Shown: piece after piece, positions 30,943 through 40,520 of the stretch
Layout of the letters: every line of letters begins with the position of its first letter
Numbering within the stretch: position 1 is the stretch's first letter
NCBI GenBank assembly: GCA_963971575.1
Contig: OZ020611.1
Span: 55,895,381 to 55,959,380, forward strand
Direction of reading: 5' to 3'
Source: Liopterus haemorrhoidalis
Lineage: Eukaryota > Arthropoda > Insecta > Coleoptera > Dytiscidae
DNA: 64,000 bases
Made by a program: the position numbers and the translations under genes
Notes under the pieces: generated by a model
What the model saw: the letters and a program-made list of their open reading frames with translations, nothing else
What the model was told of the DNA's origin: nothing
Database searches by the model: none

Positions 30943-32213
30943 CGAGGGCTACTTTTTAAGTTTTTACAAAACATAAAAAAGAAAAAATTTCTTTTGGAAC
31001 AAATTGTTTTATTACTTTTCAAAATATTCGCCTTTAAAATTTATACACTTTTGCATGCGTTCAAACCAATTCTCGAAATATTTTTTCCACGCTGAAGTTA
31101 GCATTTCAAAAACATGATTTTCGAAGGGTTCAACAGCTTTTTGAGGTGATGAAAATCGCTGTCCACGCATTTTTTGTTTGACATTGAGGAACAAAAAAAA
31201 AGTCATTAAGGGATAAATCAGGTGAACACGGGCCATGAGACATTAATTCGATGTTATTCTCCTTCAAATAATCAGTTATTTGCTGTGTGGGAGCTTGCAT
31301 TGTCATGATGAAGAATGATGCGACGTTTTTGGTTGTTTTTCCTGATTTTGTCGATGACTTCTGTCAAACAAATTGTCGAATACCATTCAGCATTAACTGT
31401 TCTCCGATACTCTAAAGGAATGGTTGCGACATGTCCAGTACAATCGAAAACACAATCGATCATTTTCTTGGAAATGCTTCGTGAATAAACAACTTTTGTG
31501 GGTTTCGGTTCATCTTGGAAGACCCAAACAGTGTATTGTTGCTTAATTTCCGATTCATATGAATAAATCCAAGTTTCGTCACCTGTAACGATGTTGTATA
31601 CGGATTTTGCAGTGCCTAGGTTTAATTTTTGTAGCATTCCCTTACACTAATCAACACAAGCATTTTGTTGAGCTTCGGTCAAAATATGCGGAATCAGGAA
31701 CAGTTCTCTTTCACAGCTAAATGTTCACGAAAATCGGATGTATGCGATATGCCAAAGGATGCCTCTATCTCGGTAAGTCACATGCCAATCTTCCTTCAAT
31801 CATTTTGCGCACAGCATCGATGTTTTTTTGAATCACAACCGATTTTGGTCGACCTTCACGAGATTCATCACTGACGGACGCACGACCACTACGAAATTTT
31901 ACAAACCAATTGTATACAGTCATTTCTGATGATGCTTCATTACCAAAAGTTGAACGAAGCGAATCTATGCGTTGTTGTTGAGTTAGGCCTTTAATAAAAT
32001 CGCAAAAAATCATCCCACGAAAACCTTCATGAGTAATATCAGTTTTTTCACAAACTTGTTTTTTAAACGCTCACTGTCAACAAACTACTCGGTCAATTTA
32101 TAAGCTGTCATTGACTTCACAATAACAAATGTCAAATTTTACGAAGATAGTAATGACACATTTCAATATTGCCATTTAGTGGTCGTTTGTAAAAACATAA
32201 AAGGTAACCCTCG
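30943..32213 (-). mobile_element. mariner B, inserted into mariner A
   Basis: 1271 bp with termini CGAGGGCTACTTTTTAAGTT and the complement of CGAGGGTTACCTTTTATGTT, flanked by TA (30941-30942, 32214-32215). Orientation is opposite to mariner A. Confidence 0.92.
31012..32013 (-). pseudogene. Mariner B transposase with frameshifts
   Basis: Minus strand. N-terminal MIFCDFIKGLTQQQRIDSLR, TVYNWFVKFRSGRASVSDES and REGRPKSV (32013-31765); middle MLQKLNLGTAKSVYNIVTGD ETW (first Asp) through RRIILHHDNASSHTANN (second Asp) (31637-31272); C-terminal AWKKYFENWFERMQKCINFK GEYFEK to 31012. Frame breaks fall between these blocks. The HTH-to-catalytic joint near 31640-31765 is frameshifted, and the third-Asp block is altered. 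The same family left a C-terminal scrap at 58760-58943. Confidence 0.85.
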
Positions 32214-32273
32214 TACTTTGAAAAAGTTTGAAAAGTAAGCCCGTATCTCAAAAATTTCCTAGTGCCCTACGTG

Positions 32274-32588
32274 CTATTATTATTGATTGAATATTATGTA
32301 TCTACTATTCAGAGCTAGAAATATTTGAAAAAGTATTTCATTTACTTTCTGTTATTTATAATCAGTGCGTAAGACCACCGCCTTATTCACTACAATCAAT
32401 ACATTATAATTGCATATCTATTATTAGTGTATATTGAATACGTATATTAATCCTAACAGGTACATTAAAATGCATAGATTATGATCACAACAACATTTAA
32501 TACAATAATATTACGTTTTCGTATAATACTATAACCGGGCCACATAAAAGAAACGGTTACGCCATTTCAAACTTAACAACTCGAACCA
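32274..32588. other. No recognised gene
   Basis: AT-rich sequence between mariner A and the THAP-bearing element. Confidence 0.4.
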
Positions 32589-32589
32589 T

Positions 32590-33227
32590 AGGGGAAATTT
32601 CCTCAGTGCCCTGACATCTGGTGGCAATTTGCGGAAGATACGAAAGTGACATTGTTTTGCTTTGTTCAATGGAGAAATACGTGTTTTTTGTTTTGTTTGT
32701 GTTTTATTTTTGTGAATCATGAAAAAAACATTCCATAATTTAGCTAAATCGAAAAAAATATCAATTGAAACGACGTTTGGAGGCAGAGAGAAAGTGGAAC
32801 GTAGGTTTTTATGGACCCAAAAACTAAAAATGGGCAAAAAACCAAGCCCATGCATCTTTGCTCGTTGCATTTTATGGAAAGTGATTTTTTACGTCCAAGA
32901 AAAGAATAAAAAAAAAACATTTATCACCCAAAATCTGCCTAAATCATCAGTTGATATATTAAAAGGCGCGTCTACTTTTTCAGGCAGAGATATTAATTTT
33001 TACTAATATATTTACCATATTTTAGTTGTTATTATATTGACACAATCAAAAAGAATTAAAAATACAATGAAAAACTAAAAACTTCCTTGAAATTTCTCGG
33101 GAGACAGGAAAAATACAACTCGTGTTTATTTTCACGGTGTAAACAAATACACGAGTAACAGTTTAATGTCACTTTCGAGTGTTCCAGCTTTGCCGCATAT
33201 GGCGCTGCGATCTTAAAGTTTCCCCTA
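32590..33227 (+). mobile_element. ATAGGGGAAA-ended element with THAP-domain remnant
   Basis: ATAGGGGAAATTTCC at 32590 and AAAGTTTCCCCTAT ending at 33227 are inverted ends. The right ~180 bp also occurs at 12815-13060, and the terminus alone at 686. No convincing target duplication was seen. Confidence 0.55.
32719..32910 (+). pseudogene. Frameshifted THAP-like DNA-binding domain
   Basis: Frame one reads ERRFLWTQKLKMGKK. Shifting one base then gives KPMHLCSLHFMESDFLRPRK. Together these match the second half of a THAP zinc finger (W...W..P...iCs.HF..sDF). THAP domains occur in P-element transposases and in many host proteins. The first half (CxxC) is not recognised, and a stop follows. Confidence 0.5.
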
Positions 33228-33404
33228 TAAAGTTTTTATAAAACCAGTGGCGAAGGGAAACCTACGCTAGACTTGCCCTCCCATAAAAAATAAAATTTAA
33301 TTTATTTTTTTTTTTTTAATATTTAGATAAATCTTCAAAAATACATCAAATTATGTTCTATACAAATTTTTGTCCAAGGCTTGGTTTATTAATTACGAAT
33401 TAAT

Positions 33405-33926
33405 TATCATAACCATGGAAACGTTACATATAAGTATGAAAAAATTGAGACTTGGAAAAATTTTAAACAATTTTACAAAAAAATTTCGAAATTTTTCGTT
33501 TTATCAAAAAACGTCTCAAATAAAAGTTATTAGTTATTGCATTTATAGTAACTTTTGTTCAATAAATTTTTTCGAAATATTTTTCTGTTGCTAAATATTC
33601 GCAAAAATCTTAAAATCGACAGGAGTAAACTCCCATTTCTAGTCAACCGATTTTCATAAAAAACAATAGGGTTCTTCCCATTTAATAGGAGAATTTTTTA
33701 GTACCAGAACGAACTCTTTAAGTTAAACCGTTTTTGAGTTATCGTGTAGACACACAGACAGACAGACAGACAGACACACACACACACACACATACGGACG
33801 GCACTTCGAAAATAGGATTTTTGGATTCCCTGGACCATGAAACGTGGTCATCCGTCAAAATCTCGACATCGAAAATTTTCGCGATTACAATACTTGCCCC
33901 TTATATATTAAGGTCGGGCAAGTAAA
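33405..33926 (+). repeat. Interspersed repeat with (GACA)n/(CA)n core, copy 1
   Basis: Begins ACCATGGAAACGTTACATAT, contains AAATATTCGCAAAAATCTTA and AGTAAACTCCCATTTCTAGT, then CAGACAGACAGACAG and a CA run, and ends CTTATATATTAAGGTCGGGC. Other copies: 48830-49960, 52963-53510 and 56738-56838 (reverse). Confidence 0.85.
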
Positions 33927-33939
33927 AACTTCAAAATTA

Positions 33940-34181
33940 TTATCAAACACAAACTGAATATGACTTCAGTAGGTGTATTTTACTAAAATAAAATAGTGAA
34001 GAGCTATAATAGTCTATAATTCAAATTTAAAATAAAAATACCTTTTAGCTATTTTGTTTTTCGCCAGTTTCACATTGAAATCATGACGTAATATGACGAA
34101 CTGAATTGATTATGTGGCCCAAGTATAACGTATTTAGATTTAATAAAATAAATATTTGTTAAAAGTGTAAGAGAAATTGAT
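33940..34181. other. 3' flank of the CRAL-TRIO gene
   Basis: Contains the expected 3' UTR of the minus-strand gene; ATTTATTTTATTAAAT near 34136-34154 supplies an AATAAA on the minus strand about 35 bp past the stop. Confidence 0.4.
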
Positions 34182-36525
34182 CTACATGTCCGTGGGCATT
34201 ATGTCTGGTATAAGATATGTACAGAGATCCTCTTCTGAATTTACAAATTTTACTTTACTTGTGGTGTTTTCATCCAGCCTGCAAAATAATTTCACTGTTA
34301 TTAACGTGTTCATACATTATTATAATTATAATATCAGGGATGGGGAGTCGGAGTCGTGAGTCGGGACTCGGAACTCGAGGAATCTAAGCTTTTTGGAAGA
34401 GTCGGAGTCGAGAGTAAGAAAAACTAGCGACGCCCGACTCTTTAATTTTTGAATGAAAACAAAAACCAAATAAACATTTTACCAGATTTTTTTAAGGGAC
34501 AGAAATTGGAATGATATTTTGTTTTTTTGTTAAAAAACGAAAACGAATTGAAAATATTCAATATATATATACAGGTGTTCAATCTAAGTGTGCCGCCATT
34601 GTTATCTCGAGAACAATAAGAGGTATGAGGTTGGTTAAATTAGCAAAGAAATACCATTTTGCAAGTCTATTAAAAAACTATTAACAAATTTTTTTTATGA
34701 TCAGTGGTTCTCCAAATATGGAACCCAACTTTCTTATTTTAAATGAGAACATTTTTTTTAAATATTTTTGGGAATTTTCGGGCATTTTATTTTGAATTCA
34801 ACGAATACACAGTTTAGTACCCTTACACGACAAAAATGTTGAGAAAAAAGCATATTAAATTGACATTAATTTAAATCAAATCGCACAGGAATCAGCATAC
34901 TATGTATGAAACAAATGAACAAATCATAATATTTTTGTTTGTTTGATTAAGTATAAATATCAATTCAACTATTCTGTGAAGAATTTTGTTAAATTGGTGA
35001 AGAATTTTGTTTAATTTGTTTTCAAAATATTGTTTGAACAAATAAATATTAAGAAAAAAACTGCTGACATATAAGCTTCTCGTCGGCCATCAACTGTCGT
35101 ACGCAGCGCCGCCAACGTTAGTTTGAGTCACGAATTGAAATCCAAATTTCCTCTTAGTTTGTTTTTACAAAAGCTAACAGCATATAGTTTCAAATGGAAA
35201 ATTTAGATAATCTTTGCAAAAAGAGTAAATTTTTGGGAAACTATTCCCAAAAATTTACTGTTTCTGCAAATATCTTATTTTTCCATTTAAATTTCTAATA
35301 TTTCCAATATTTATTTGGACTCCTAATGGCTGTCATTATTGGCCAGGCTGTTACTATACAGTGTCTGTAGTAACAAGAGATGCGCCGGTTATCCGTATCC
35401 GTGGATGATCCGCAAAAATAAAAATTCTTATCCGGGTCCGCATCCATTTTTCCAAGGCGGAATAGTTATATAAATAAATTTTAATTGGTTTTCGTATTAG
35501 CTTGTATTTAAAAAATGCTCAAGGTGGAGTAAATTATACTCGGACGTTTAAATTGATGTTTAGTCAAGCATCACATAACTTGCCGATAGTTTTCGAATAG
35601 TATTGAATATTTTCAATTTCATTTTCATTTGTGAAAAAAAAAACAAAATGTGGTTTCCTATACCGTTCTTATAAAAATTCTGGAAATTACTTTGTTTTCG
35701 TTATCGGTCAGTTCTTATCCTTGATAAAAATTTATTTAAGTGTCAGGAGTCGATAGATATTCTGACTCTTCGATTCCAACTACCCATCACTGATATAACT
35801 AATATAGTCTGTGTATCAAATGTAAAACTTACCATCCTTTGATAACGGCCCAACACCCTGCAAACAATGATGGTGAATTGATAATCAGACAAACCCCTAA
35901 CCTTTCAGGATAATGTCTTCCGAGCAGCCATATCAAATTCTTTATCACCTGATAATCCATGCAATTTAAACCAAAGTCTTGTAGATCGAAAATAATACAT
36001 AAATTATCAATTACTTCTTCAAAACATTTTTTACATGCCTCTTCCTGCAAATAAACAAAACATAATAAACGTAACCTACTTACGTAAAAAAACAAATTAC
36101 CAAACAGTAAACGATAAATTTGGTTAACTCTTCTATGTCTCTGTCATTGACATTATGATTACGAGCAGGTATATAAATAATTGGTCTTCCAATCAAATCT
36201 CTGTGTCTCAGTACCCTGGCTTTTTTTAATTCTAAATTACTTTTGACAATTGGTAAATCAGCTGTCAATTCACTCACTCCGTATTCTTTCCTCCATTTAT
36301 TTGTTTTCAAAATTGCCTGCATCAGAATATAATTAAAATTCGGTCATGTTTAAATGAATATTTTACCTTGAACGCATCGTCTGTTGTTTTAAAAGCTCTC
36401 AAATATCTCCTCAATGCAAATTCATTTTGATATTGTTCTGGATCAGCTTCTTCAATTAATTTCATTCTACATTTTAGATCTTTTAGATCAGCTTCATTTA
36501 CTTGTCTAATTTGACTGTTTGCCAT
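34182..36525 (-). CDS. CRAL-TRIO (Sec14-like) lipid-binding protein, 4 exons
   Basis: Exons on the minus strand: 36525-36367, 36316-36101, 36044-35833 and 34278-34182, all with GT..AG introns (50, 56 and 1554 bp; phases 0, 0, 2), giving 227 aa. Residues 1-60 form the CRAL-TRIO N-terminal helices (MANSQIRQVNEADLKDLKCR, NEFALRRYLRAFKTTDDAFK). The Sec14 lipid-binding fold follows: RVLRHRDLIGRPIIYIPARN, CFEEVIDNLCIIFDLQDFGL, HYPERLGVCLIINSPSLFAG and WAVIKGW; the last exon adds LDENTTSKVKFVNSEEDLCT and ends IMPTDM. Such small cytosolic proteins bind a hydrophobic ligand such as a phospholipid, tocopherol or retinoid; the ligand cannot be read from sequence. No GOLD or other extra domain is attached. 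The last exon was found by its exact phase-2 fit and typical WLD...KV.FV sequence. Intron 3 is nearly all transposon. Confidence 0.9.
34335..35792. mobile_element. hAT-like element with AGTCGGAGTC ends in a CRAL-TRIO intron
   Basis: CAGGGATGGGGAGTCGGAGT at the left and CGATTCCAACTACCCATCAC TG at the right are imperfect inverted ends. No clean 8-bp duplication. An ATCCGCATCC-motif fragment (35385-35460) seems nested within. No transposase frame. Confidence 0.6.
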
Positions 36526-36865
36526 TTCTTAAGATAAACTATATAACAAGATCACTCCTTTAAATAATAATCTCCCATATGGTTAATAACCTTCATGCAA
36601 CTATCTCATAGATAACGAATGTTATCATGAGAACATTGATTTTTGTAAATAAGCAGGAAATTTAAACGTGAGCGTATGATAACTATAGTAAATGTAAAGA
36701 TAAAATATGTTTTTGAGGTATAATATTTGCAAGCTTAAACTGTTTTGGATTTATGCAACATGTGTCAATCCACTGAACCAAAATTCATTTTTGAATAACT
36801 CACCACGAATTATCTCGCTAGATGGCTGGATAGTATATACATATACAAAATATCTAAATTATGCA
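36526..36865. other. 5' flank of the CRAL-TRIO gene
   Basis: Promoter region by position; imperfect inverted pair ATGGTTAATAACCTTCAT and GATAACGAATGTTATCATGA near 36580-36630. Nothing definite. Confidence 0.35.
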
Positions 36866-36922
36866 CTAGTATTATACAAATTAAATGAAAGGTACACATA
36901 ATTAATAAAATGCATTTTAAAG
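36866..36922 (+). repeat. 57-bp sequence repeated exactly at 38592-38648
   Basis: CTAGTATTATACAAATTAAA through AATGCATTTTAAAG is identical at the two places, while the flanks differ completely. Confidence 0.88.
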
Positions 36923-36950
36923 TATAATATTGGCTTATTTCGTTGTGGCG

Positions 36951-36998
36951 TCCCTTTGTGTGGGACGCCACACAAAGGTTCCCTAAAGGAGGGACGCC
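36951..36998. repeat. Two mutually exclusive hairpins
   Basis: TGGCGTCCC-TTTGTGT-GGGACGCCA forms a perfect 9-bp stem. The overlapping CCTTTGTGT-GGGACGCC-ACACAAAGG forms another perfect 9-bp stem using part of the same bases. GGGACGCC recurs once more at about 36990. Confidence 0.75.
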
Positions 36999-36999
36999 G

Positions 37000-38530
37000 T
37001 GAGATAAAAATACTGTCGGCAATATAATAATTTTTCGAAACGTTGTAATTATTAATTATATAGTGTATTACAAACACGTAAAAATATTGTTATCAGCACA
37101 TATAAGCGCATGCTAGCATTTGCCGACCAACGAGAATAAATATCTCCTTATTTCAAATGTACTCGAACACGTAGAACGCTTGTTGGTACTTGTCGGTGTT
37201 GCGATAAGCCATACGTCGATAAGTAAAAAGGGAACTTTGAAACATGATTTATCAGTTTACAAGAATATGGCAATCACTTTTTGGATACTTTATAGCGAAC
37301 TACTAATATTTCATAATTATTACTAGAATTACTTATTAGCAGAATAAATTTTAATATTTTGTTATGAATTAGCTTTCCAACGTCTGTTACGCAGAAATGA
37401 CAGGTTTTAATGGGTATATAACACACCTAAGTAGGTACAAAAACATTAATTCTAAATCAGACAGATTCATTTTTTTGATAAATAAATTTTAGTTAACCGG
37501 CGCTGATAACAAATTTTCTACGTGTCCCTGAAAAATAATAAATCCGCATCCGCAAAAATATCCGCACAATAGGTTCTGCTGTCAGTTGGGAAAGAACTAA
37601 CATGTTTCGCCTTATTTGGTAATTGCTGCTCTAAAACACAACTGAAAATTTTTGGGTTTAAACTAAAACTAACCTAAGGCACGCCATAAGTTTTGGGGCC
37701 TAGATGCACTAATAAATTTGAAACCTAGAGAGAGACAATTTTTTTTTTGGCAGGTAGCTCATGAAATACGTGTTGATAGTACTGTCAAGTATCATATTAA
37801 TGTAAACTAACATCTCACGTCAGTTTTACCTTTGAGTTTGTTTTCCAAGGTGAGGGAAAAGTAATGTAACGTGGCTATATATATTTTTTTATTATTGAAT
37901 TTAAAAAAATCATATTTTTTCAAATAGCAACATGTGTCATTTTTTAATTTTTGTCAATTTTAATTTTTGGAATCAGCAAGACTTTTTACTCCGGGTAGTA
38001 TAAAACAATTGGCAGGTTACATAATAACATTTTCGAGAAAAATGTATATAGGTAAATTTTGGTATTTAAATAAAACTTCAGTTTTATGTAAAAAAAGCGT
38101 TTATTAGCTTTAAAAGCCAGAATTAGAGCAGAGGTAGGAAGAATTACATCGAAAGTGTGCCAAGCAACTTTTGTCCAAAATATTATTTTCTAACCGAAGA
38201 TTTAATGCTCACGCGGATATGAAATTTTATCCACATCCGATCCGCATCCGCATGGTTTAAATGATAGTTTATCCGCATCCGCAGAAAAGTTGCGAATATC
38301 CGCGGATAATCCGCAAACAATAATTCTACGTATTAGGTACCTTATATGAGAATGTTTATTGTTGCGTATTATTTAAACAAAATACTGTTATTTTAATAGT
38401 ACTAATAAAAAATATAACGTAATAAAAACTGTCTTATTTATTAACTACCTGTCTAGAATTTTTATCAACATACTGTTATTAAATTATTACCAACAGTACT
38501 ATTATTAAAAAAAAACTTGCACTGCTATAA
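37000..38530. other. No gene; scattered ATCCGCATCC motifs
   Basis: ATCCGCATCCGCAAAAATATCCGC at 37541-37564 and a denser cluster at 38210-38325 (ATCCGATCCGCATCCGC, ATATCCGCGGATAATCCGC) are fragments of a hAT-type family with tandem ATCCGC motifs, also seen at 35385-35460. No element borders could be paired. Confidence 0.45.
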
Positions 38531-38591
38531 CTGCTATTATAGTATTTCCAAAATAAAATGGCCACTCTCCTTTTCTGATTCCAACAAATTC

Positions 38592-38648
38592 TAGTATTAT
38601 ACAAATTAAATGAAAGGTACACATAATTAATAAAATGCATTTTAAAGC
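38592..38648 (+). repeat. 57-bp sequence identical to 36866-36922
   Basis: Lies inside the Tc1-like element, 50 bp from its left end. It is followed at once by CATCAGATCAATTCTGTAA, whose near-complement TTACAGAATTGGTCTGATTG lies at 38793-38812. Confidence 0.85.
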
Positions 38649-38968
38649 ATCAGATCAATTCTGTAAAAAGTTACTGTGTAATTACGTTATTACAACATAA
38701 AATATTATAAAAAGTATAATGCCTTTCATTCATGATAGTAACTGACCTTGCTCATAGTGACGAATTTAGTTACAATTAGCATAGTAACAGAGTTACAGAA
38801 TTGGTCTGATTGACTGATAGTATAACTATTAAACCTGCTGAGTTTATGGTTTTGTTAAAAATAGTTGCCGGGACCGTAATAATTATTTAAAATAAACGTG
38901 TTTTCTTATATACTATTTAGAATGAACTGTATATACTCACATGACATTCCTTCACATTTTTATCAGGC

Positions 38969-39532
38969 TTAGTCTGGTGATATTTGAATTATAAATACAG
39001 GCATGTTTAAAAATCGTTTTGTTTTAAAGTCTTTATAGTCTATATTAAATACTTCAAATTTGCACAAACAAAAATCATTCTTTTTTTTTGCAACAAAAAT
39101 AAATCCTAGCAACTTCAAATAATTATACATATGGCTAACTTTGTATGGAAATTCTATTCCATCTTCTTCCAACTTTTTCATTAAAAGATGCACAGTCGGC
39201 ACTATATTTTTCGAATAAAAGTCATATATTTTATTTATTATTGTTTTAGACATAAAACTATCTATTTTCTTGAAAACTTGTAAATCGGGTCGTTTTCGCT
39301 GCTGATTTTTGCCACGAACAATGATACGTTGAATTGTTCTGTATGGAACACTAGTTAATTCCGCAGTTCTGAGTATAGGTTTGTCATTATCTTCCGTAAC
39401 TAACGTTTTATAAACGTTCAGTATCAGAACTTTGCAATTTTCTGACAAATGACATTTTTCTTTAGTAACCACGTCCACATTTTCGCATTCCACGTCAAGG
39501 TCCACATTTTCGCACTCCAAATCACCTTGCAC
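38969..39532 (-). pseudogene. Tc1-like transposase N-terminal domain without catalytic core
   Basis: 187-aa frame. It includes an HTH region (ILRTAELTSVPYRTIQRIIV RGKNQQRKRP) and a second domain (FKKIDSFMSKTIINKIYDFY, IVPTVHLLMKKLEEDGIEFP, MYNYLKLLGFIFVAKKK) like the winged-helix pair of IS630/Tc1-type transposases. It stops before any DDE motif, and no catalytic motif is found between it and 38542. If expressed it could bind element ends but not cut. Confidence 0.65.
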
Positions 39533-39889
39533 AAATTCACTATTTTCACTACAGGAATTAGGACTATCTTAAAATCAAATGGTCGCCAAAGAGCCATGTT
39601 GTTAATGTATGCACGCTATGAACGTGGGAAATTATCTAACAAACAAGTATAACAACCCCTAAAATTTAGAAACAATAGGATTATAAATTTGGAAACTATC
39701 CTTAATGGTTTTTAAAAAACTACAATTGAACTAGTGTTACATCTATTCAATTTAAATTTAAAATTCCCTTAATACCGCTTATATTCTTTTTACAACAACG
39801 AGTCTTGGGATTACTACCATAAACCCATTACCGCATTGTTAAGCTTCTTAAGAAGAGTGGCCATTTCATTTTGGAAATACTATACCACT

Positions 39890-40230
39890 CAGAATACATT
39901 GAATCCCATGCCTGTCTCCGAAAGAAGAGGTGAACTATCATCATTATAATGAAAATCAGTCTAAGCTGGCGTCACTCGTTGTTATCAAACTTTTTTTGTG
40001 TATCTTAATAATTATATATTGGATGAGAAATCGAATGTATATATGAAAAATGTTTTAGTTTTTCTATGCTTGGCAAATCAAATATTTTAACCCAATTGAA
40101 CTCAGCCAATGTTTACTTCACGATCAAAATTGTCGTTTTCTTCTGCATCAATTCTAGTACTTCTAACCAGCCACCCACAAAACACACCCAACGATATCAA
40201 GAACGTTGAATTTCTATATGGTTTTATTAT
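39890..40230. other. No recognised feature
   Basis: Spacer between the Tc1-like element and a hairpin MITE. Confidence 0.4.
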
Positions 40231-40235
40231 TCTTA

Positions 40236-40376
40236 TTGCCGGTTGCATAAAATTCATAAAACTAGATGTATGCTAAAACTCGATGTAAAATATAAAATTG
40301 CCTAGCAATGCAATGCGTTTTGAAGAGTTTTTAATGAGTTTTAGCTTACATCTAGTTTTGTTTTACTGTTATAACT
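40236..40376. mobile_element. Hairpin MITE of the GCCGGTTGCATAAAA family
   Basis: CGGTTGCATAAAATTCATAA, AACTAGATGTATGCTAAAAC and the near-complement GTTTTAGCTTACATCTAGTT form long arms. The same arms occur at 43748-43866. Confidence 0.7.
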
Positions 40377-40436
40377 TAATCCTAAAGAGGAAGAATTGTT
40401 TTAAAGTATATTTATTTTTCATTCTATAATTTCATC

Positions 40437-40442
40437 TTTATT
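40437..40442 (-). terminator. Poly(A) signal AATAAA of the eight-cysteine gene
   Basis: TTTATT on the plus strand, 79 bp past the minus-strand stop codon. Confidence 0.5.
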
Positions 40443-40520
40443 TTCTTTTCTATAGTATTATAGTATTATTATTACAGCATAGAATAAGAATTATTATTTA
40501 GAATTGACGCAATTATTACA

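Larger units (their letters stand above)
29927..32236 (+). pseudogene. Mariner A transposase, split and frameshifted
   Basis: Forward pieces: KQFQEEIFNLDDDHRPGRPH (HTH linker), MGHSKYVNSIVTGDETWLYY (first Asp), DTWRLHEDNEPTHRSQLTKE (degenerate second block, Asn-Glu in place of the usual HDNAP), FLNNSGLQVLEHPTNNSPDP (third block), and WENIFNTWVIRMRKCIERDG then KY. After mariner B the frame resumes as FEKV and a stop, giving the usual KYFEKV end. Several stops and frameshifts are also present in the undisturbed part, so it was decaying independently. Confidence 0.8.
29798..32267 (+). mobile_element. mariner A, interrupted by mariner B
   Basis: Termini GGGCACTACAAAAGTGTTGA and the complement of GGGCACTAGGAAATTTTTGA, flanked by TA (29796-29797, 32268-32269). 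Removing mariner B and one TA leaves about 1.2 kb, near the ~1.3 kb mariner size. Confidence 0.88.
38542..39880 (-). mobile_element. Tc1/mariner-superfamily element, ends GTATTTCCAAAAT
   Basis: 1339 bp. Termini GTATTTCCAAAATAAAATGG and its near-complement CCATTTCATTTTGGAAATAC, flanked by TA (38540-38541, 39881-39882). It contains the N-terminal part of a transposase on the minus strand, a 57-bp piece identical to 36866-36922 and a small inverted-repeat insert (about 38648-38812). Confidence 0.85.

Noticed and set aside
33734..33925. Open frame with QTDRQTDTHTHTHT
   Set aside because: Translation of a GACA/CA microsatellite; same for 48994-49200 and 53221-53514.
36810..37077. Overlapping minus-strand frames near 36.9 kb
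   Set aside because: No homology, and they run through the hairpin and the 57-bp duplicated segment.
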